A program made the position numbers and the translations under genes. This document shows positions 16,438 to 25,444 of a DNA stretch of 64,000 nt, in pieces; position 1 is the first letter of the stretch, and every line of letters starts with the position of its first letter. Origin of the DNA: Streptomyces sp. B1I3 (lineage in GTDB: Bacteria > Actinomycetota > Actinomycetes > Streptomycetales > Streptomycetaceae). A model generated the notes under the pieces. It saw nothing but the letters and a program-made list of their open reading frames with translations, was not told where the DNA came from and searched no databases. The stretch spans positions 62,001 to 126,000 of the forward strand of contig NZ_JAUSYD010000001.1 of the NCBI RefSeq assembly GCF_030816615.1, in the 5' to 3' direction.

Positions 16438-17148
16438 GTGAGTGCCAACACCGAACGACTCCGCGACCCGCAACAGCGCGCCGAACGGTCCGTGCGCATC
16501 CTCGACGCAGCCGCAGATCTGTTGACGCGGTACGGCTACCGGCGGGTGACCATGGACGATGTGGCTGCCGAGGCGGGCATCGGCAAGGGCACCGTCTACC
16601 TGCACTGGAAGACGCGCGAGCAGTTGTTCGGCGCCGTTTTCGCGCGTGAGGTGCTCCGCGCGATGGACGGCCTGCGGCAGGCGCTCCAGCGGGACCCGCA
16701 CACCTGCCTGCTGCACAACTTCGCCCGCGTGTACTTCCTGGCGGTCGTGGACCGTCCGCTGCTGCGCGGGCTGCTCCTGGGCGATCCCCACCTGCTCGGC
16801 AAGTTGACCGGCGCGCCGGACCCGGCCCGCGACGACCGGCACGCGACGATGGCGCACGGCTACTTCGCGCTGCTCGCCGAGCACGGCCTGCTCCGCGACG
16901 ACCTGAGCGTGCACGAGATCGGCTACGCCTATCAAGCGACCTTCGAAGGCTTCCTGCGCGCCGAGAGCTCGGCTCCGACGGGCGGCCTGGAGCAGCGGGC
17001 CGAGCTGCTCGCGCGGACGGTTGAGCAGGCATTCGAGAACGACGCGGCACCCGACCTGCCCTTCCAGAAGCTCACCGCCGCCACGATCGCGCTGCTTGGC
17101 GACCTGATCGAGGCCGACCGGGCCGCTTTCAGCCTGCCCGAAATCTGA
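16438..17148 (+). CDS. TetR-family regulator
   Basis: 236 aa from GTG 16438; an in-frame TTG at 16402 would lie inside the operator and is less likely. The helix-turn-helix is classical: ILDAAADLLTRYGYRRVTMD, DVAAEAGIGKGTVYLHWKTR. The C-terminal ligand domain is diverse, ligand unknown. It is divergent from the NmrA-family gene and presumably represses it and itself through the dyad at 16388. Confidence 0.9.
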   Translation: MSANTERLRDPQQRAERSVRILDAAADLLTRYGYRRVTMDDVAAEAGIGKGTVYLHWKTREQLFGAVFAREVLRAMDGLRQALQRDPHTCLLHNFARVYFLAVVDRPLLRGLLLGDPHLLGKLTGAPDPARDDRHATMAHGYFALLAEHGLLRDDLSVHEIGYAYQATFEGFLRAESSAPTGGLEQRAELLARTVEQAFENDAAPDLPFQKLTAATIALLGDLIEADRAAFSLPEI

Positions 17149-17614
17149 GCGCGGCCGGCTGTGCGGCCCAGTACGAGGCGAGCACGGAGTGGGGTTGAGG
17201 CCCGAAATGGCTGACAGCCTTCAGCTTGCCGTTTAGCGTCCAGCCGCTTCGGGATCGGAGGCCATCGATGCCTGCAGGACGTGTAGCCATCGTTGGCAGA
17301 CTTCACGGGTGAGCGGTGCGAACAGCTCGGGGGTCGACATTTCGACGAGGAACTGGGTCAGCCTGGGCCCGGCAGCGGCACAATGTGTTCCACTGGCTCC
17401 GCAAAGCTGACCATCCATCAGCCCTACTACGGCGCGCCCTCAAGCCACTGCTTGCAGGCCATACCGAACAACTCGCCAAGACGCTTGACCACAGATGTTC
17501 GAGACAGTCAGCACCTGATCTTGCAGGTTGGCACCGCCCTGAGACACGTCGAAGCCCTACCGGATTTTCTACTCTGCCTGCCCCCGCGGCCCGCACGACG
17601 CTAGCGTCAAGTAC
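17149..17614. other. Gene-free stretch
   Basis: No convincing gene. A minus-strand frame near 17230-17345 reads LFAPLTREVCQRWLHVLQAS but has no recognisable family and no start signal. Confidence 0.4.
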
Positions 17615-18139
17615 ATGATCGTATGGCTCAACGGCACCCACGGCGCAGGCAAGACGACGACCAGTGCACTCGTGCAGCAGCTGATTCCGGACTCACGGGT
17701 GTTCGACGCCGAGAAAGTCGGCGAGACACTCATGGACATCAAGCCAGGACTGCCCGCGACGGACAACTTCCAGCACTGGCCGCCGTGGCGGCCCCTCGTG
17801 GTCGAGACCGCCCGACGCATCCTCGACTACACCGGCGGCACCCTGGTGATGCCCATGACAGTCCTGGTCGAGCAGTACTGGCGCGAGATCAGCTCTGGCC
17901 TCGCCCAGCAAGCCATTCCGGTCCGGCACTTCGTCCTCCATGCCGACCAGGACACCCTCCGCAGGCGCATCGCGGGCGACACCGTTCTTGGCCCCAACTC
18001 CCCGTTCCGTCTCCAACACCTTGAGCCCTACGCCGAGGCGGCCCGCACGTGGCTGCACGCCGAGGCCGAGGTCGTGGACACCACGCACCTCACACCCGCC
18101 CAGGCCGCCCAGCAGATCACAGAGGCCGTCAAGAGCTGA
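17615..18139 (+). CDS. TmrB-like P-loop ATPase
   Basis: 174 aa, ATG 17615. Walker A is NGTHGAGKTTTSALVQQL at residues 6-23; the order P-loop, VFDAEKVGETL, FQHWPPWRPLVVETARRIL, VMPMTVL matches TmrB, the Bacillus tunicamycin-resistance ATP-binding protein, and related small kinases. It may bind or phosphorylate a small molecule; resistance is possible but not shown. No Shine-Dalgarno precedes the ATG, so it may be leaderless. Stands alone. Confidence 0.8.
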   Translation: MIVWLNGTHGAGKTTTSALVQQLIPDSRVFDAEKVGETLMDIKPGLPATDNFQHWPPWRPLVVETARRILDYTGGTLVMPMTVLVEQYWREISSGLAQQAIPVRHFVLHADQDTLRRRIAGDTVLGPNSPFRLQHLEPYAEAARTWLHAEAEVVDTTHLTPAQAAQQITEAVKS

Positions 18140-18672
18140 GAGAACGACCTTCCGGTGCCCAACCTCGCAGGTGACGACAGGCATGCCTGTGTGACCACTA
18201 TCGTGCTTCGGTTCATCAGACGCCCGCGCCCCCGTTGTCGTTCGGCAGCCGTCAGAAGTCGAGCTACCCATAGTCGATGTCGGTGAACTCGACAGGAAGC
18301 CCGGACAGCCCTGGGAAGCGTGGGGACAGCCTGGGACGAGAAGGAGCGGCGTGACGTCGACGTCGAGCACGCCGTCCTGGCCATCAAGCAGGCGGCAACG
18401 ACCATCTCTGAGGTCTCATGAAGGGGCAAGGCCGCTGATGCGTCCCTGCTGACATCGCCGCACCGCTCATGCCGACGGCGACGAGGTCCCAGTCGCCCCC
18501 GGGACCTCCGTCGGCGCGCCAGTCAGCTGTCCGCCCCGATCATCGACCAGTCGACCCGGCCGGCGAGATCCGCGCTGTCCTGGGCCCTGCGGCTGCTGAA
18601 GGCGCCAAACGGGTCCAACGAGGGGTGAAAGGTCTGTGCACCGCCCCCTGGCGGTGCTTGGCGCCGTCGCGG
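18140..18672. other. Gene-free stretch with a possible gene tail
   Basis: A plus-strand frame ends WDEKERRDVDVEHAVLAIKQ and AATTISEVS before a stop at 18420, which looks protein-like, but no start or upstream domain is visible. Nothing else is recognised. Confidence 0.35.
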
Positions 18673-19566
18673 TCAGTCGGCCGCAGATCGCTCTGAATTC
18701 GGGTCGGCTTCCTGGGTGGCGGCCCAGGTGGCGAGGAGGCGCAGTCCCTCTTCGGAGGGCGAGCCGGGCTCGGCGGTATAGATGGTGAGGGTGAGACCGG
18801 GAACGGCGGCCATGTCCAGGCCCTCGAAGGCCAGGGAGAGGTGGCCGACGGCGTGGTGGTGGAAGTGTTTGGTGCCTGTGCCGTGGTGACGGACGTTGTG
18901 GGCACCCCACCGGGTACGGAAGGCGTCGCTGCGGGTGGACAGCTCCCCGACCAGGTCGTGCAGATCCTTGTCGTGGGGGTTGCGGCCTGCTTCAGCGCGC
19001 ACGATGGCGACGGTGATGTCGGCGAAGGCGTCCCAGTCCGGGTAGAAGCGGCGGGAGGCGGGGTCGAGGAAGGTGAAGCGGGCCAGGTTCTGCCGGTTGC
19101 CGGGCGTGGCGTAGACGTCAGTGTAGAAGGCGCGGAAGAGCTGGTTGGCGGCGAGGATGTCCATCCTGCCGTTGCGGACGAACGCCGGTCCCGCGGTGAT
19201 CGCGTCCAGAGTCCATTGCAGGCTGCGGTGCGGTGTCCACTGCCGGGTGGCGGCACGGTGGCGAGGGCGGGTGAGGGCGTCGGATCCGTCGGCGGCTTGG
19301 GCCAGGTTCAGCAGATGGGCGCGTTCGGCGTCATCAAGCTGGAGGGCGCGGGCGAGGGCTTCGAGGACGGCCGGGGAGACGCCGGCGAGGTTGCCGCGCT
19401 CGACTTTCGAGTAGTACTCGACGCTCATGTCGGCCAGGGCCGCGACCTCGCTGCGGCGCAGGCCCGGCACACGGCGCCGGGATCCGGACGGCAGTCCGGC
19501 CTGGTCAGGGGTGATGTTTGCGCGCCGCGAGGTGAGGAACTCGCGGACCTCCTCACGGTTGTCCAT
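18673..19566 (-). CDS. XRE-family regulator of the MmyB type
   Basis: 297 aa. N-terminal helix-turn-helix (RRRVPGLRRSEVAALADMSV, EYYSKVERGNLAGVSPAVLE) followed by the MmyB-like PAS/ligand domain (RNGRMDILAANQLFRAFYTD, ARFTFLDPASRRFYPDW, GHLSLAFEGLDMAAVPGLTL, TIYTAEPGSPSEEGLRLLAT). This architecture is common in actinobacteria, often beside an oxidoreductase gene it controls. Here the divergent neighbour is the frameshifted dehydrogenase at 19789, so the regulator may have lost its target. Confidence 0.9.
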   Translation of the reverse strand: MDNREEVREFLTSRRANITPDQAGLPSGSRRRVPGLRRSEVAALADMSVEYYSKVERGNLAGVSPAVLEALARALQLDDAERAHLLNLAQAADGSDALTRPRHRAATRQWTPHRSLQWTLDAITAGPAFVRNGRMDILAANQLFRAFYTDVYATPGNRQNLARFTFLDPASRRFYPDWDAFADITVAIVRAEAGRNPHDKDLHDLVGELSTRSDAFRTRWGAHNVRHHGTGTKHFHHHAVGHLSLAFEGLDMAAVPGLTLTIYTAEPGSPSEEGLRLLATWAATQEADPNSERSAAD

Positions 19567-19788
19567 CCTTCGACGTTACGTCCCGCACGCGACCATAGGG
19601 ATGTACTGCCGGTACACCCCTTGTCAGTGACTCGCTCCGCACGTGAAGAGGGGGTTACCTGGAAGGCGTGGTGCTTCGCCTTCCCGCATCACAGCGAGGA
19701 CGGCGGAGCCCCGTGCCCAGCCCGGGTGGTCCGCCCACCCGTGATTTGGATGCGCACCCTGTATTCGGTAAAGCAAAAGGAACCTTTC

Positions 19789-20804
19789 ATGCGTGGTGCT
19801 GTGATTCATGCTCCCGGCGACATCCGCTTGGAGACTCTGAAGGACCCCAAGATCGGGAATCCGACCGATGCGATCATCCGCACGGCGGTGACCTGTGTGT
19901 GCGGGTCGGACCTGTGGCCGTACCGGGGGGTGGAGCCGACGGAACACGCCCATCCGATGGGTCACGAGTACATCGGCTTCGTGGAGGAGGTCGGGGCCGA
20001 GGTCACCTCGGTCAAGCCCGGCCAGTTCGTGATCGGCTCGTTCGCGACCTCCGACAACACCTGTGCGAACTGCCGCCACGGGTTCCAGTCGAACTGCTTG
20101 AACCGCGAGTTCATGTCCACCTGCCAGGCCGACTACGTCCGTATCCCCAACGCCCAGGGCACCCTCGTGGCCACCGGCGGTGTGCCGGACGAGCGGTTCT
20201 GGCCGGGGTTGCTGGCCGTCTCGGACGTGATGGGCACGGGCTGGTGGGCTGCTGATGCCGCCGAGGTCAAGCCCGGCTCGACCGCCGTGGTGGTCGGTGA
20301 TGGCGCGGTCGGCCTGTGCGCGGTGATCGCCGCGAAGGAGATGGGCGCGGAGCGCATCATCGCCATGTCCCGCCACGAGTCCCGGCAGAAGCTCGCCCGC
20401 GGGTTCGGCGCCACCGACATCGTCGCCGAGCGCGGCGAGGAAGGTGTGGCTCGGATCAAGGAGATGACCGGCGGGATCGGCGCGGACAGCGTCCTGGAGT
20501 GCGTCGGCACCGCCCAGTCCATGAGCCAGGCCCTCCAGTCGGCCCGCCCCGGCGGCAACGTCGGCTTCGTCGGCGTGCCGCACGAGGTCGCGTCGACGGA
20601 CAGGAACTGTTCTTCTCCCACGTCGGCCTGCGTGGCGGCCCCGCCCCCGTACGCCGCTACCTCCCCGACCTCATCGACCGCGTCCTTGCCGGCGCGATCG
20701 ACCCGGGCAAGGTCTTCGACCTCACCCTCCCCCTCGACCAGGTCGCCGAAGGCTACAAAGCCATGGACGAACGCCGCGCCATCAAAACCCTCCTCACCCC
20801 CTGA
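19789..20804 (+). pseudogene. Zinc-dependent alcohol dehydrogenase family gene, single frameshift
   Basis: From ATG 19789 (AAAAGGAA upstream) the frame encodes an MDR-type dehydrogenase: CVCGSDLWPYRG, GHEYIGFVEEVG, NTCANCRHGFQSNC (structural zinc), VVVGDGAVGLCAVIAAKEMG (NAD(P) site). After FVGVPHEVA near 20590 the match continues in another frame: VDGQELFFSHVGLRGGPAPV and RRYLPDLIDRVLAG to KTLLTP at 20804. One base appears missing at the junction. Without the shift this would be a normal ~338-aa enzyme. It could be a real mutation or a sequencing error. Confidence 0.85.
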
Positions 20805-20834
20805 CCCGGCCCATCAACCGTACGAGGAGCAACC

Positions 20835-21245
20835 GTGCAGATCGCTCGCAGCTCAATCGACACAGCAAAGGGGCCGGCCGACTGGTTCACCGGCGACGTT
20901 TACATCGACGCCGTCGCCGCAGCCCCCGCCCCGTCCCGGGTCACCGCCAATCTGGTGCACTTCATGCCCGGTGCCCGCACCCACTGGCACCGCCACCCAC
21001 TGGGCCAGACCGTCTTCGTCACCGAAGGCATCGGCCTCTGTCAGCGCCGGAGCGGACCGGTGGAAGTCATCCGGCCCGGCGACCGCGTCCTGTTCGAGGC
21101 CGACGAAGAGCACTGGCACGGTGCCGCACCGAACCGGCTGATGGTCCACCTGGCCATCAACGAGGGCGACGACGACCACGACGTCGTGCACTGGCTGAAC
21201 TCCGTCACCGACGAGGAATACACCGCAGCCCCGGCCACCAGCTAA
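20835..21245 (+). CDS. Single-domain cupin protein
   Basis: 136 aa from GTG 20835 (GAGGAG upstream). Cupin motif 1 is TNLVHFMPGARTHWHRHPLG and motif 2 PGDRVLFEADEEHWHG; His residues and Glu fit a metal site as in small cupins such as hydroxynitrile lyase-like proteins. It follows the broken dehydrogenase by 30 bases and probably was in one transcription unit with it. Substrate unknown. Confidence 0.85.
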   Translation: MQIARSSIDTAKGPADWFTGDVYIDAVAAAPAPSRVTANLVHFMPGARTHWHRHPLGQTVFVTEGIGLCQRRSGPVEVIRPGDRVLFEADEEHWHGAAPNRLMVHLAINEGDDDHDVVHWLNSVTDEEYTAAPATS

Positions 21246-21461
21246 AACCGGGCCCCCTGGTTCAGGACCGTCATCCTGCGCCGGGCCCTGACCGCCACCG
21301 CCACCACCGGCGTAGTGCTGCTGGCCGCGACCGTCTGCTCCGACGACTCACGCGTCGAGCAGGCCCCCGCCACAACCTCCGCCTCGTCGTCCCCCGCGGC
21401 GTTCGGGCAGCCCCAGACCTCGGCGTCAGCAAGCGCGTCCGGATCAGACAGGAGAACTGCG

Positions 21462-21812
21462 ATGGACATCCGCGTCACCATCGACGGCCGGCCCGTCGAT
21501 GCCACCCTGAACGACAGCCCTCCCGCCCGCGACTTCGCCGAGCTGCTCCCGCTCACCCTGGAACTGGAGGACTTCCATCAGGCCGAGAAGGTCGTCGATC
21601 TTTCAAGTGGGCTGTCCACCTCCGGAGGCCCCGAGGGAGCCGCCCCGAGGGCCGGTGACGTCGGCTACTACGCGCCCTGGGGCCAACTGGTCCTCTACTA
21701 CCGCGATGTTCCCTATGCCGACGGCATCATCATCCTCGGCCGTCTCGCCGACGACCGTGACATCGGCCAGCTGGCCACCGCCTCCAAGGTGACCGTCGAC
21801 GCCGTCCGCTGA
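21462..21812 (+). CDS. Cyclophilin-like fold protein
   Basis: 116 aa from ATG 21462 with AGGAG 7 bases upstream. MDIRVTIDGRPVDATLND, FAELLPLTLELEDFHQAEKV and VGYYAPWGQLVLYYRDV are the pattern of the bacterial cyclophilin-like domain. Upstream in frame, a lipoprotein-like signal (RRALTATATTGVVLLAATVC, then a Ser/Ala linker) can be read from about 21270, but no ATG, GTG or TTG starts it except an internal GTG at 21315; the original form may have been a lipoprotein. A paralogue lies at 23972. Confidence 0.7.
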   Translation: MDIRVTIDGRPVDATLNDSPPARDFAELLPLTLELEDFHQAEKVVDLSSGLSTSGGPEGAAPRAGDVGYYAPWGQLVLYYRDVPYADGIIILGRLADDRDIGQLATASKVTVDAVR

Positions 21813-21870
21813 CCAGGCCGTACCGCCGCTGCCTCGCCCGAACCCCGTATTTCGAACAAGGACCCCCCGC

Positions 21871-23130
21871 ATGCCCACCGCCTCCAGTACCTCAACCGGC
21901 AAGATGCCCTTCGTCGTCTGGGTGCTCGCCGCCGGCACATTCCTGATGGGCACCACCGAGTTCGTCATCGCCGGACTGCTACCCGAGATGGCCGCCGACC
22001 TGAACGTGAGCGTGTCGCACGCAGGTCTGCTGATCACCGCGTTCGCCGTCGGCATGATCGTCGGTGGGCCCACGATGGCCATGGCCACCCTGCGCCTGCC
22101 CCAGCGCCACACCCTCATCGGCGCACTCGCCGTCTTCGCTCTCGGGCACGCCGTCGCCGCCCTGAGCACCTCCTTCACCGTCGTGCTCACCGCCCGCGTG
22201 GTGACCGCCCTGGCCACCGGCGCGTTCTGGGCCGTCGGTTTCGTCATCGCCACCACCACCGCAGGGCCCGCACGCGCCACGCGGGCGGTCGGCGTCATGA
22301 TGGGCGGCCTCACGCTGGCCAACGTGATCGGTGTGCCGATCGGCTCGTTCGTCGGCCACTACACCGGTTGGCGCGGCCCGTTCTGGGCGCTGGCCGTCCT
22401 CGCCGCCCTGGCTGCCGCGTTCGTCGGCCGGTTCATCCCCCGTGCCGGACAGCGGGCCGAGGTGTCGGTGTGGGCCGAGGTCCGGGTCCTCAAGCAGGGA
22501 CATCTGTGGCTGGCGCTCGGCGCAGCCGTGCTGATCATGGGCGGGGTGCTGGCGACGTACACCTACATCACGCCGCTGCTGACCGACCGGGCAGGCATCC
22601 CGGCAGGTGCCGTACCGCTGGTGTTGATCGCCTTCGGTATCGGTGCGCTGGGCGGCACCGCCATCGGCGGGCGTCTCGGGGACCGCCGCCCGATGGTCAC
22701 CACGATCACCGCGGCGGCGGCCACCTCCCTCATCCTGCTGGCCTTGATCCCGGCCTCCAGCAGTCCGGTGGCCGCCGTGGTACTGGTCTTCGGCATGGCC
22801 CTGGCCGGGTTCACCGTCAACCCGGTCGTCACCTCCCTCGCCGTCCGCTTCGCGGGCGATGCCCCCACCCTCACCTCTGCGCTGACCACCTCCGGCTACA
22901 ACACCGGCATCGCCGCCGGTTCCCTCGTCGCAGGCCGGGCCCTGGACTCCTCGCTCGGCCTGACCGGACCGGCCCTGGTCGGCGCCGTCTTCGCCGCGCT
23001 CACCCTGCTGCCTTTGATCGCCCTCGCCCTGCGCGGCATCGCCGGCCCCTCGCGGATCGTCGCCCACCACACCTCCGACGCTGACGAACCGTGGCAGACA
23101 GCTGACGCCACCACGACGACCGCACGCTGA
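21871..23130 (+). CDS. MFS transporter, DHA1 family
   Basis: 419 aa with about 12 hydrophobic segments. It begins FVVWVLAAGTFLMGTTEFVI then AGLLPEMAADLNVSV, the start typical of AraJ/CmlA/Bcr-type drug:H+ antiporters, and has GWRGPFWALAVLAALAAAFV in the central region. Probably exports a small hydrophobic compound or sugar; substrate unknown. It sits between the cyclophilin-like gene and an SDR remnant; AAGGA precedes ATG 21871. Confidence 0.88.
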   Translation: MPTASSTSTGKMPFVVWVLAAGTFLMGTTEFVIAGLLPEMAADLNVSVSHAGLLITAFAVGMIVGGPTMAMATLRLPQRHTLIGALAVFALGHAVAALSTSFTVVLTARVVTALATGAFWAVGFVIATTTAGPARATRAVGVMMGGLTLANVIGVPIGSFVGHYTGWRGPFWALAVLAALAAAFVGRFIPRAGQRAEVSVWAEVRVLKQGHLWLALGAAVLIMGGVLATYTYITPLLTDRAGIPAGAVPLVLIAFGIGALGGTAIGGRLGDRRPMVTTITAAAATSLILLALIPASSSPVAAVVLVFGMALAGFTVNPVVTSLAVRFAGDAPTLTSALTTSGYNTGIAAGSLVAGRALDSSLGLTGPALVGAVFAALTLLPLIALALRGIAGPSRIVAHHTSDADEPWQTADATTTTAR

Positions 23131-23160
23131 CATCGCCGTACACCTTCGTCGGGAGCAACC

Positions 23161-23604
23161 GTCACGTACCCCACCTACGACTTCACCGGCGAGGTCGCCT
23201 TCATCACCGGAGCCTCCTCCGGCATGGGCCTGGCCACCGCCCGCGCCTTCGCCGAAGCAGGCGCCGCCGTGGGCCTCGCCGGCATTAACGAGGACGCCGT
23301 CGACGCCGCCGTCAAGCAGCTCGCCGACGACGGCCACCAAGTCCTCGCGCTGGTCTGCGACGTCACCGACGAGGACCAGGTCGCCGCCGCCGTCGACCGC
23401 ACGGTCGAAGCCTTCGGACGGCTCGACATGGCCTACAACAACGCTGGGGTCATGCCCCCGCCCACCGACGCCGCCGACGAGAGCGCGGAGCAGTTCGACC
23501 GCGTCCAGGCCATCGACCGGCTCGGCACCGCCGACGAGATCGCCCAGGCCGTCATGTGGCTGTGCAGTGACGGCGCCAGCTACGTCACCGGTATCGCATC
23601 CTGA
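23161..23604 (+). pseudogene. Short-chain dehydrogenase with internal deletion and lost start
   Basis: FTGEVAFITGASSGMGLATA (TGxxxGxG), then VCDVTDEDQVAAAV and MAYNNAGVMPPPTDAADES are the first half of a classical SDR. The frame then jumps to DRLGTADEIAQAVMWLCSDG and ASYVTGIAS, the C-terminal end. About 100 residues including the catalytic Ser and YxxxK are missing without loss of frame. A Shine-Dalgarno (GGGAGCAACC) is present, but the expected start codon reads GTC. Confidence 0.8.
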
Positions 23605-23970
23605 TGCCGGGGCAGATGCTCAACAACACGCCGAACGTCAGCCAGGTGTACCGGACGGTGCCGCTGGATGTGAACACCCCGCTCCATATGCGCGGCCCCG
23701 GCTTCGCCACCGCCTCGTTCGTCATCGAATCGGCCATGGACGAACTCGCCGCCGAGCTCGGCATCGACCCGATCGAGCTGCGCCGCCGCAACGAGCCGTC
23801 CGAGGACGAGTCGAAGAACCTGCCGTACTTCACCCGGCGGCTGCGCGAGTGCTACACCACCGGTGCCCGCCAGTTCGGCTGGGACCAGCGCCGAGCCGAG
23901 CCGCGCTCGCGCCGGGAGGGGGACTGGCTCATCGGCATGGGCATGGCCGTCGGCGTCTACGACCCGCCGT
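23604..23970 (+). pseudogene. Xanthine dehydrogenase/aldehyde oxidase molybdopterin-subunit fragment
   Basis: The frame reads YRTVPLDVNTPLHMRGPGFA, TASFVIESAMDELAAELGID, PIELRRRNEPSEDESKN and GDWLIGMGMAVGVYD, an internal segment of the large molybdopterin-binding subunit of XDH-family enzymes. Both ends of the ~750-aa protein are missing: it is joined to the SDR remnant on the left and to a lipoprotein gene on the right, out of frame with the latter. Confidence 0.8.
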
Positions 23971-23971
23971 C

Positions 23972-24445
23972 ATGGGCGTGGGGCTGGCAGCGTGCGCCCA
24001 GTCGTCGGACTCGGGCCCCGAAGGGGGTACCTCGGCCCCGTCGTCCGCCGCATCCTCATCGATCTCCCCCTCCGCCGAGGAGCAGGAGAGTACGCCGATC
24101 CGGATCAGGATCGGCGGTCGGACGCTGGACGCGACCGTGTGGGACAACCCCACAGTCCGGGCACTGCTTGAGCAGCTTCCGCTGACGCTGTCCTTCGAGG
24201 ACCTGCACGGGGAGGAGAAGGTCGGTCACCTGGACCGCGAGTTGACGATGGACGGGATGCCCGACGGCGACGACCCCAAGGTCGGAGACCTCGGCTACTA
24301 CGCCCCGTGGGGCAACGTCGTCCTCTACTACGGCGACGTCGGCCGCTGGGACGGCATCGCCCGCATCGGGCGCATCCACGGCAACCTGTCGGTCATCAGC
24401 GACCAAACCGGTGACTTCACCGCCACCCTCGAGGCAGCCAAGTGA
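23972..24445 (+). CDS. Cyclophilin-like lipoprotein with truncated signal peptide
   Basis: 157 aa from ATG 23972. It starts MGVGLAACAQSSDSG: a perfect lipobox (LAAC) but only seven residues before the Cys, so the positive n-region is missing and has been replaced by the XDH fragment junction. After a Ser-rich linker the cyclophilin-like domain follows (IRIRIGGRTLDATVWDN, LLEQLPLTLSFEDLHGEEKV, LGYYAPWGNVVLYYGDVGRW). Clear paralogue of the 21462 gene. Export is doubtful in the present form. Confidence 0.65.
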   Translation: MGVGLAACAQSSDSGPEGGTSAPSSAASSSISPSAEEQESTPIRIRIGGRTLDATVWDNPTVRALLEQLPLTLSFEDLHGEEKVGHLDRELTMDGMPDGDDPKVGDLGYYAPWGNVVLYYGDVGRWDGIARIGRIHGNLSVISDQTGDFTATLEAAK

Positions 24446-24636
24446 CTGGCGTCCTCACACGCGCAGGCGGTCGTGCGGCCCTCCTGCCCGGGCCCGTGGC
24501 GGACCCGGCGCTGCTGACCGGCTGCACAAGCAGCGGTCCCGGTGACCAAGCCGCCCGGCAGACGTCACCGGCCGCCGTCTCCCAGGCGGCGTCCGCCGTC
24601 GACACCCTCGCCGCACCCTTGAACCTCCTCGCCTGA
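24442..24636 (+). CDS. Short lipoprotein-like stub
   Basis: 64 aa starting at GTG 24442, overlapping the previous stop (GTGA). It has a weak signal and lipobox LLTGC followed by a Ser/Ala/Gln linker and ends ATG-less in LAAPLNLLA. It looks like the N-terminus of a lipoprotein whose domain has been lost. No family recognised. Confidence 0.4.
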   Translation: MTGVLTRAGGRAALLPGPVADPALLTGCTSSGPGDQAARQTSPAAVSQAASAVDTLAAPLNLLA

Positions 24637-24693
24637 GCTGCATCACCCACAGCAGGTGAGCGCGCAGGCCGCGCACGGAAGGAACCACACTTC

Positions 24694-25431
24694 ATGTCAC
24701 TCATCCTGGTCACCGGCGCGTCGACCGGACTGGGCCTGGCGACAACGTCCGAGCTCGTGGACCGCGGCCACGATGTCGTCCTGCACGCCCGCAGCCCGGC
24801 TCGTCTCGAGGGTCGGGACGTCAGCGACCGAATGCACGGCGTCGTGCTCGGCGACCTCGCCCACCCGAAAGAGACGGCGAGCGTGGCCGAGCAGGCGAAC
24901 GCGTTCGGACGCTTCGACGCGGTCGTCCACAACGCCGGCACGATGGACGGCCCCGACGTGATCGCAGTCAACGTCCTGGCCCCCTATCTGCTGACCGCGT
25001 CGATGCCGCAGCCGGGCCGGGTCATCTTCCTGTCCAGCTCGATGCACCTGTCCGGCCGCCCCGACGTCGGTCCCGTGATCGCCGGCGACGGCGGCTCGTA
25101 CTCCGACAGCAAGCTGCTCGTCACTGCGCTCGCACTCGCCCTCTCCGCCCGGCACCCGCAGCTGCTCTCCCACGCGGTCGACCCCGGCTGGGTGCCGACC
25201 CGGATGGGCGGTCCATCCGCGACCGATGACCTCGCCGAGGGGCATCGAACCCAGGCGTGGCTCGCCACCGCTGCAGAAAGCGAGATCGATCCGCGCACCG
25301 GCGGTTACTGGCACCACCGCTCCATACGCCAACCGCACCCGGCCGCGCTGGACCCGGTGTTCCAGCGGCAGCTCCTCGACGCGCTCCACACGCGCACCGG
25401 CCTCGCCCTGCCCGACGGGCCCGCGCGCTGA
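24694..25431 (+). CDS. Short-chain dehydrogenase/reductase
   Basis: 245 aa, ATG 24694 after GGAAGGAA. NAD(P) motif LVTGASTGLGLATTSELVDR, NAG in VVHNAGTMDG, catalytic Ser in VIFLSSSMHLSG and the Tyr/Lys pair in YSDSKLLVTALALAL; PGWVPTRMGG follows as usual. The N-terminal half is somewhat shorter than average because the sequence between the cofactor loop and NAG is compact. Substrate unknown; it is the only apparently intact oxidoreductase in the 19.8-26 kb run of broken ones. Confidence 0.85.
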   Translation: MSLILVTGASTGLGLATTSELVDRGHDVVLHARSPARLEGRDVSDRMHGVVLGDLAHPKETASVAEQANAFGRFDAVVHNAGTMDGPDVIAVNVLAPYLLTASMPQPGRVIFLSSSMHLSGRPDVGPVIAGDGGSYSDSKLLVTALALALSARHPQLLSHAVDPGWVPTRMGGPSATDDLAEGHRTQAWLATAAESEIDPRTGGYWHHRSIRQPHPAALDPVFQRQLLDALHTRTGLALPDGPAR

Positions 25432-25444
25432 CGTCCATGCGAGC

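Noticed and set aside
17230..17420. Minus-strand frame with LFAPLTREVCQRW
   Set aside because: Protein-like for about 30 residues only, no start, no family; reported only as part of the gene-free stretch.
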